The notes under the pieces were generated by a model. The model did not search any database. It worked only from the letters and a program-made list of their open reading frames with translations, and was not told the origin of the DNA. Below, in pieces: positions 28,360 through 32,759 of a DNA stretch of 32,759 nucleotides. The DNA is taken from assembly GCA_902651635.1 (NCBI GenBank), contig CACRSC010000134.1, positions 547,352-580,110 on the forward strand, in the 5' to 3' direction. Every line of letters begins with the position of its first letter. The stretch's first letter is position 1. The position numbers and the translations under genes are program-made. The DNA is from Mastigamoeba balamuthi. Taxonomy: Eukaryota > Evosea > Mastigamoebida > Mastigamoebidae.

Positions 28360-30062
28360 ATGGAGTTGTACGGGCAGCCACCGCCCAGGAGAATCTTCGC
28401 CAAGGGCTCCTCGCTTCCCGCGGCCGCGCGCCTGCTGCGCACAGACGACCGCAGGCAGGAGGACGACGACGGCGCGGACTCGGCGCAGGACCCCCTGCGG
28501 TCCGAGGAGCGCAACATCGCGGACACTGTCGACCTCGACAAGGGCGACGAGCTCGAAAGGCACGCAGCCTGCCCGCTCTGCTCCACCCGGGGGGCTCATG
28601 CGAAGCACGCACCAGCGTCATCTCGGAGGACTTGCTGGGGCGGCTGCTGGCGAGCAGGGCGGTCAGGTGGACCGTCGTGGCCGCGATCGCTGCCAACACG
28701 GTCGTCATTGCGGTGCAGACCGGACAGGAACCCGGTGTCTCGGCGACGAGGTTCCTGACAGCGGTGGACTCGATCATCCTTGCGGTTCCTCTTCCCTCCC
28801 CCAAGCGTTGTGGATAACCGGCGGCCAGTTCATGGTGGTGGAGATTGGGCTCAAGTGGCTGCACGGCTTCCTGGCGTTTTGGATGGACGGCTGGAACGTG
28901 TTTGACTTTGCAATCGTCGCGTCGAGTGCCGTAGTTCCCTCCATCACTGCGCGGTGGTCTATCTCGACGCTGAGTGTGCACACACGTCGATATGTGCTCG
29001 TGTCTGACGCCCGTGAGTCAGGATGTCTCAGGGTCATCCGGGCATTCAGGCCCCTGCGGTTCCTCTCAACCATCCCGGCCCTGCAAGACATTGTGTCCAC
29101 TATTCTCAACAGCGTCGTTGGTAACGGACCACTTGTGCCTGCACCCTCGCTGACCCAGGAAACAGACCTGATCAACTGCTTGATCCTCGGGCTTTTCTGT
29201 ATCATTGTCTGTGGACGGACCATTCCCACCGTTCTTATCATTGCCTTGTAGGTGCTCTCCATAGTAGGGATGTGTCTGTTTGGCGACAACGAGTACTTCT
29301 CGACCCTCGGTCAGACCATCTTCACCCTTTTCATCGCGACCACGCAAGATGGCTGGATGGATGCGTACAACAGCGTCGTCGACGACGGCTACAACAGCGC
29401 CCTTGCCGCGGTCTACTTCGTGGTCGCGGTTGTGATCGGTGCCATGGTCTTTGCCAACATCATCGTCGGAGTGACCATCACCAGCCTCCAGGCAGCCTAC
29501 GAGCAGAGCAGGATGCGGCAAAAGCTCCAGCACCGCTCGCTCAAGCAGAAGGGGGCCGAGCCGCACCACAAAGCCCTCAGTGACACGCACCCAGTGACTC
29601 GTGCCCGCCAGAGCCTTGCCTCGCCGCCCTGACTAGACCGCAGGGATGAATGCCGTGGACCCATCTGCGTGGGAGCAGCAGAGGCCTGTGGAGGCCCCGC
29701 CCTTGGACAACGTGCCGCCGCACGCCCTGCGCAACCTGGCAATGGTCGTGCTCTCTCTCGAAGACAACGCGGCCGAGTTCGAGGCGCTGTACGCCAAGCT
29801 GTGCTCCATCGTTGAGGAGGTCGAGCAGATCAACGACGCCGCGGCGGCTGCCGCAGCTGCCACGGTGGCAGCGTCCGCGGCCCCGGCGCAGCCCGCGACG
29901 GTGAAGGAGAGGTCGCCGCAGCTCGGGGACGGGGTGATCCAGCTCAAGCCGCCCAAGAGGAAGAGGCGCACGCTGTCCGAGGCGGCGGCGCGGCTGCTCT
30001 CGCCGTCTCCCAGCAAAGAGAAGCTGCTGGTGCGCCGGCAGAGCCCCAAGGGGACCACCTGA
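28360..30062 (+). CDS. CatSper-like six-TM voltage-gated cation channel subunit
   Basis: Seven exons (28360-28559, 28616-28784, 28829-28973, 29022-29120, 29166-29206, 29252-29579, 29644-30062) give 466 residues. Introns are 44-64 nt; the first is GC-AG. A charged N-terminus precedes one six-TM domain: S1 about 83-101, S2 114-138, S3 145-162, S4 about 172-188, S5 205-228, pore loop, S6. Splicing out the in-frame 48-nt intron gives S4 the sequence RCLRVIRAFRPLR, with Arg at every third position. The pore has FIATTQDGWMDAY, giving T249-x-D251-x-W253, the TxDxW signature of CatSper pores and a Ca-selective type. A single domain means four subunits are needed. After S6, KALR joins through a 64-nt intron to a helical, Leu-rich segment (residues about 345-375), like the coiled coil of CatSper C-termini. 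No IQ or CaM motif was seen. Confidence 0.8.
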
Positions 30063-30491
30063 ACCCAGGAGGGGCTCGTGGTTGGTCGATACTCTTCGGT
30101 TCGTCACGAATTACAAGGAAATCATGAGGGCATCTGAACTGGCCACGTCACAATTCTCAATTCCGTGGGCCAGTGAATGGTGCGTGGAATGAATGTGCGG
30201 TTGGTCGCCGGAGTTGCGTTGCATCCTTGACAGTTTCGTGGTACACATCAGTCACGCTGGAACGTGAAGAGGATCCCGTCTGCAGGACCGTCGCGTCAAT
30301 GCCCCCTTATGAGGGCGCACACAACTGCACAGGGCCGAACATAGCGCCGAGGGGGTTGGGGATTTGGTGCGCGCACTTGAGGACCGTGCGGGCCCGCAAC
30401 CCACCGCCACCGGATCTCTGACGTGTGCCCTTCAGAAATTACAGAAAGCGGGCACGCGCGCACACGCGTCCGGTGAAAAAACAGCCCGGCG
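30063..30491. other. Intergenic region channel to Cys-rich membrane protein
   Basis: A 429-nt stretch with no ATG-initiated frame that has a recognisable domain, no RNA gene and no clear AATATCT element. Both short open frames here overlap each other and lack family features. Confidence 0.45.
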
Positions 30492-32408
30492 ATGGAGATT
30501 GCGCCGTGGGACATTGCGGCAGCCGACTCTGTGCGCTCCCCCTGCATTTTTTGCGCACGGCGCATTGCGTTCACTCACAGCGGAGGACCGGTCAGTATTT
30601 CGGCGACAGGCCCATCAGCCTCTTCGCCGACGACGCCGTGCTCGCCGCCCCCGACACCGCCGACGACACGCCGCTGTTCGCGGACCCCGTGGCCACTGTC
30701 GGCGGCGCGCTGTCGCCTGGCGGTGAGGTCATCGACGACCCGGGCAGCGCGCAGCCGCCGGCGATTGTCGTCGACGGGCAGCCGGCGGCGGCTGCGGCCG
30801 CAGCAGCGGCGGCGGCGACGGCGGTGGCCCTGCACGGCGATGTTGTGTTCCTGCCGTCGCCGGATGGCGCGCCAGGCGCTGCGGCGCCAGCGATATCGCC
30901 CGTTCCGCCACCTCCTGGGAGCGGCGGGGACAGAAAGCTCTGGTAGGCTGCTCTGCCCTTGGAGCTTGGGGAGAAAAGGGGGCATGCAATTGACTTGCTG
31001 TTTTCTGCAGCCCGCACTGCTTGATAAGGCTGGCGGAGATGAAGACGTCGGACAGCGCGCAATGCGTGAACGGGGCGCGCAAGTGGGAGCACAACTGGGC
31101 CGAGGACGGCCGCGAGTGCTACGAGGTGTGCCTGTGCACAGACTTCTGCATCGAGCACGGCATGCCGCTGCCCCTCTGCACCGCCAAGTTCGACGGCACC
31201 AAGCACAACGTCTTCCAGTACCGCGGCACCTGGATTAAGCTGCGCCACAAGCGCGCCGCCGAGGACGACGCCCCGACCTCAGACCCCTCCAAGCGCCCGC
31301 GACCGACGCCGTCGGCAGGCCTGTCGCCGGGCAGCGGCTCGGACGGGTTCGCGCTGTCGCCGCAGGGGCAGTGCGAGAAGGCGGGCGAGTGCTACGCGAG
31401 GGTCCAGAGGCTGCGCACGGCGGACTGGGCGATACGGAATGAGGCCAACGTGGCCAGGCTGCGCGAGTACGAGGCGTCGGCGTGCGTGTCGTGCCAGGGC
31501 TTCTGCCGCACGCCGTACTGCTGCAAGGTGCACTTGTGCCCGGCGTTCATACGCAAGGAGGGCTCCATCAGCAAGTTCAAGTGTATGTACGTGCACGACA
31601 AGGCCAAGAAGGGCCGCCACCACGAGGACTTTGCCTACTACTGCGCCGACCCCGAGTGCTGCGGCGGCAAGTGGTTCTCCCGCGAGGAGACCCACAGGCG
31701 CTCCAGGGTACGGCGCTCCCCGGGGGGGCAGACCACAAGCTTGGCTTCTGACATTGTCTTCTTCTGGCGGAGCAGATGAAGCAGGACGCCAAGTCGCACT
31801 CGTCTCCTGAGCGGGTGCTGTTCGACCCCGGGGTGAAGAACAACAAGTCGCCAGACCTGGAGGCTGGCGTGGATCCGGAGCCGCCGCCGCAGTTCGAGCC
31901 CGACGAGGACGTCCACGACGAGCCCGCGGCATCTCCTGCGAGCGGTTCGACGACCGCCATAGAGATGCCCGACGTCGGCTCCGGCACGCGGGGCGCTGAG
32001 TGCAGGAACAGGAAGCGGGCAGCGGAGCAGAGGCCCGGGCTCATGGGGTCGTCGCAGCCCACGCCGGTCGACCTGGCAGAGACCCAGTTCGGCAAGGGCT
32101 GCATCTCGCTGGCCAACAAGATGTACAGGCGCGGGTACACGGGTGCCTACATAGTGACACTCGTGACGCTCTGCCTCTTCGTGCCGCTCGTCGGGATCAT
32201 CACGGGGTTCCTGGACGTCGTGGTGTCCATCATGCTGCGCCCGCTGCTGAGGGTCTTTGGCAGAGCTCTCAGGGACCTGCTCTGGGTCACCCCCAAGATC
32301 GAGGTCTGCCACACCGTGAAGAGCACCGCCACGCCGCTGTTGTCGCTCTCGGACAGCGCTCTGCTCTCGGAGGCACCGCGACAACCACGCGCGAAACCTG
32401 CAGACTAG
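30492..32408 (+). CDS. Cysteine-rich protein with C-terminal membrane segment, unknown family
   Basis: Four exons (30492-30530, 30581-30942, 31011-31707, 31776-32408; introns 50, 68 and 68 nt, GT-AG) keep one frame of 576 residues. I do not recognise the family. The N-terminal 130 residues are acidic and Ala-rich, with a run of 11 Ala. Residues about 135-365 contain two Cys/His-rich blocks: CPHCLIRL, then ECYEVCLCTDFCIEHG and CTAKFDGTKHNVFQYRGTW; and, after a Pro/Ser linker, CVSCQGFCRTPYCCKVHLC, then KFKCMYVHDKAKKGRHHEDF and YYCADPECCGGKWF. These look like zinc-binding folds and may be a repeated unit. After an acidic Pro-rich linker, one or two hydrophobic helices lie at about 486-518 (GAYIVTLVTLCLFVPLVGII). 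No signal peptide was found, so the zinc region is probably cytosolic (inference). The link between the zinc part and the membrane part rests on a frame-keeping splice, not on homology. Confidence 0.65.
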
Positions 32409-32599
32409 AACGCAGGATTGTAGCATTTGAAGGAATACGAACGCTCTTCCCTTGCCGTCTGCTTGCTTATGCAGTAGCACGCCATTTTCCGGAACGGCGC
32501 GGGAGACCAGTGCTGTGCAGCAGTGGTTCCCGAAATAGGAAGCAGGACGAGACAAAATATCTCGATATTTGCGCTCTCACTCCGGACACTGCGCGACAG
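32409..32599. promoter_or_regulatory. Spacer with inverted repeat before the last gene
   Basis: AAATATC at 32555-32561 and GATATTT at 32564-32570 form a perfect inverted repeat with a 2-nt spacer, ending 29 nt before ATG 32600. This is the clearest instance of the recurrent upstream motif in palindromic form. Confidence 0.5.
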
Positions 32600-32759
32600 A
32601 TGGAGTCGCCCAAAGGGCAGACACAGACGGCCGAGTCCGACGTGGCCCTCAACAACGCGGTGCCCACGCAGTGCCTGTACTCGTTCACGCGCCAGACGCG
32701 CCGCGACACGCCCAGCCCGTCGCCCGCCCCGCGCCGCCCGGCCGCCGACGACCGCAACG
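32600..32759 (+). CDS. Start of an unidentified gene, truncated by window edge
   Basis: ATG 32600 opens a frame that runs off the window after 53 residues. It begins MESPKGQTQTAESDVALNN and continues Pro/Ser/Arg-rich. The AAATATC/GATATTT inverted repeat just upstream and the high GC of the frame support a real start. No domain is visible in the part present. Confidence 0.6.
   Translation, partial: MESPKGQTQTAESDVALNNAVPTQCLYSFTRQTRRDTPSPSPAPRRPAADDRN

Noticed and set aside
29646-30062. Independent 138-residue gene after the channel
   Set aside because: Only 13 nt from the previous stop, with no promoter motif, and a frame-keeping 64-nt intron joins it to the channel as a C-terminal helix.

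Overview
This is a gene-dense, GC-rich piece of a nuclear eukaryotic genome. The coding strand is broken by many short introns, mostly 41-99 nt, bounded by GT-AG and twice by GC-AG. Seventeen protein-coding genes fit in 32.8 kb. Two features point to Amoebozoa: a tandem pair of SIB-like receptors (similar to integrin beta, with a VWA domain and an NPxY tail), and Dictyostelium-type CTDC cysteine repeats in both. The GC-rich, intron-moderate structure, a peroxisomal processing protease and a CatSper-like channel would suit a free-living, possibly flagellated amoebozoan of the Mastigamoeba kind. That placement is inference; no rRNA or other definitive marker lies in the window.

Layout, left to right. 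1-1296 (-): polytopic membrane protein whose 3' part is AT-rich. 1533-2188 (+): single-LIM protein. 2661-3869 (+): ankyrin-repeat protein. 4100-9162 (+): very large type II membrane protein with IPT/TIG-like repeats and a kelch propeller interrupted by an FN3-like module. 9493-10293 (-): SKA1. 10557-12667 (+): TYSND1/DEG15 peroxisomal protease, damaged in the assembly by a 541-bp repeat across an N. 12731-13343 (-): RAD52. 13431-14086 (+): SNRNP27. 14453-16387 (+): tandem-BAH plus MBD chromatin protein. 16697-18227 (+): secreted endonuclease/exonuclease/phosphatase-fold enzyme. 18379-20097 (-): calnexin. 20351-23346 and 23725-26556 (-): SIB-like receptors A and B. 27383-28261 (+): CFIm25/NUDT21. 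28360-30062 (+): CatSper-like six-TM channel. 30492-32408 (+): cysteine-rich membrane protein of unknown family. 32600-end (+): start of an unidentified gene.

The genes do not form an operon or a pathway cluster. Most are housekeeping genes (kinetochore, DNA repair, splicing, 3'-end processing, ER folding) mixed with surface and adhesion receptors. Intergenic gaps are small: 63 nt between the convergent TYSND1 and RAD52, 87 nt between the divergent RAD52 and SNRNP27, and 98 nt between NUDT21 and the channel. A recurrent AGATATT/AATATCT element, often as an inverted repeat, lies about 30-125 nt before most start codons. It is the best candidate for a shared core-promoter signal. Exon joins were worked out by hand from reading frame, splice dinucleotides and domain continuity; none has been tested against transcripts.
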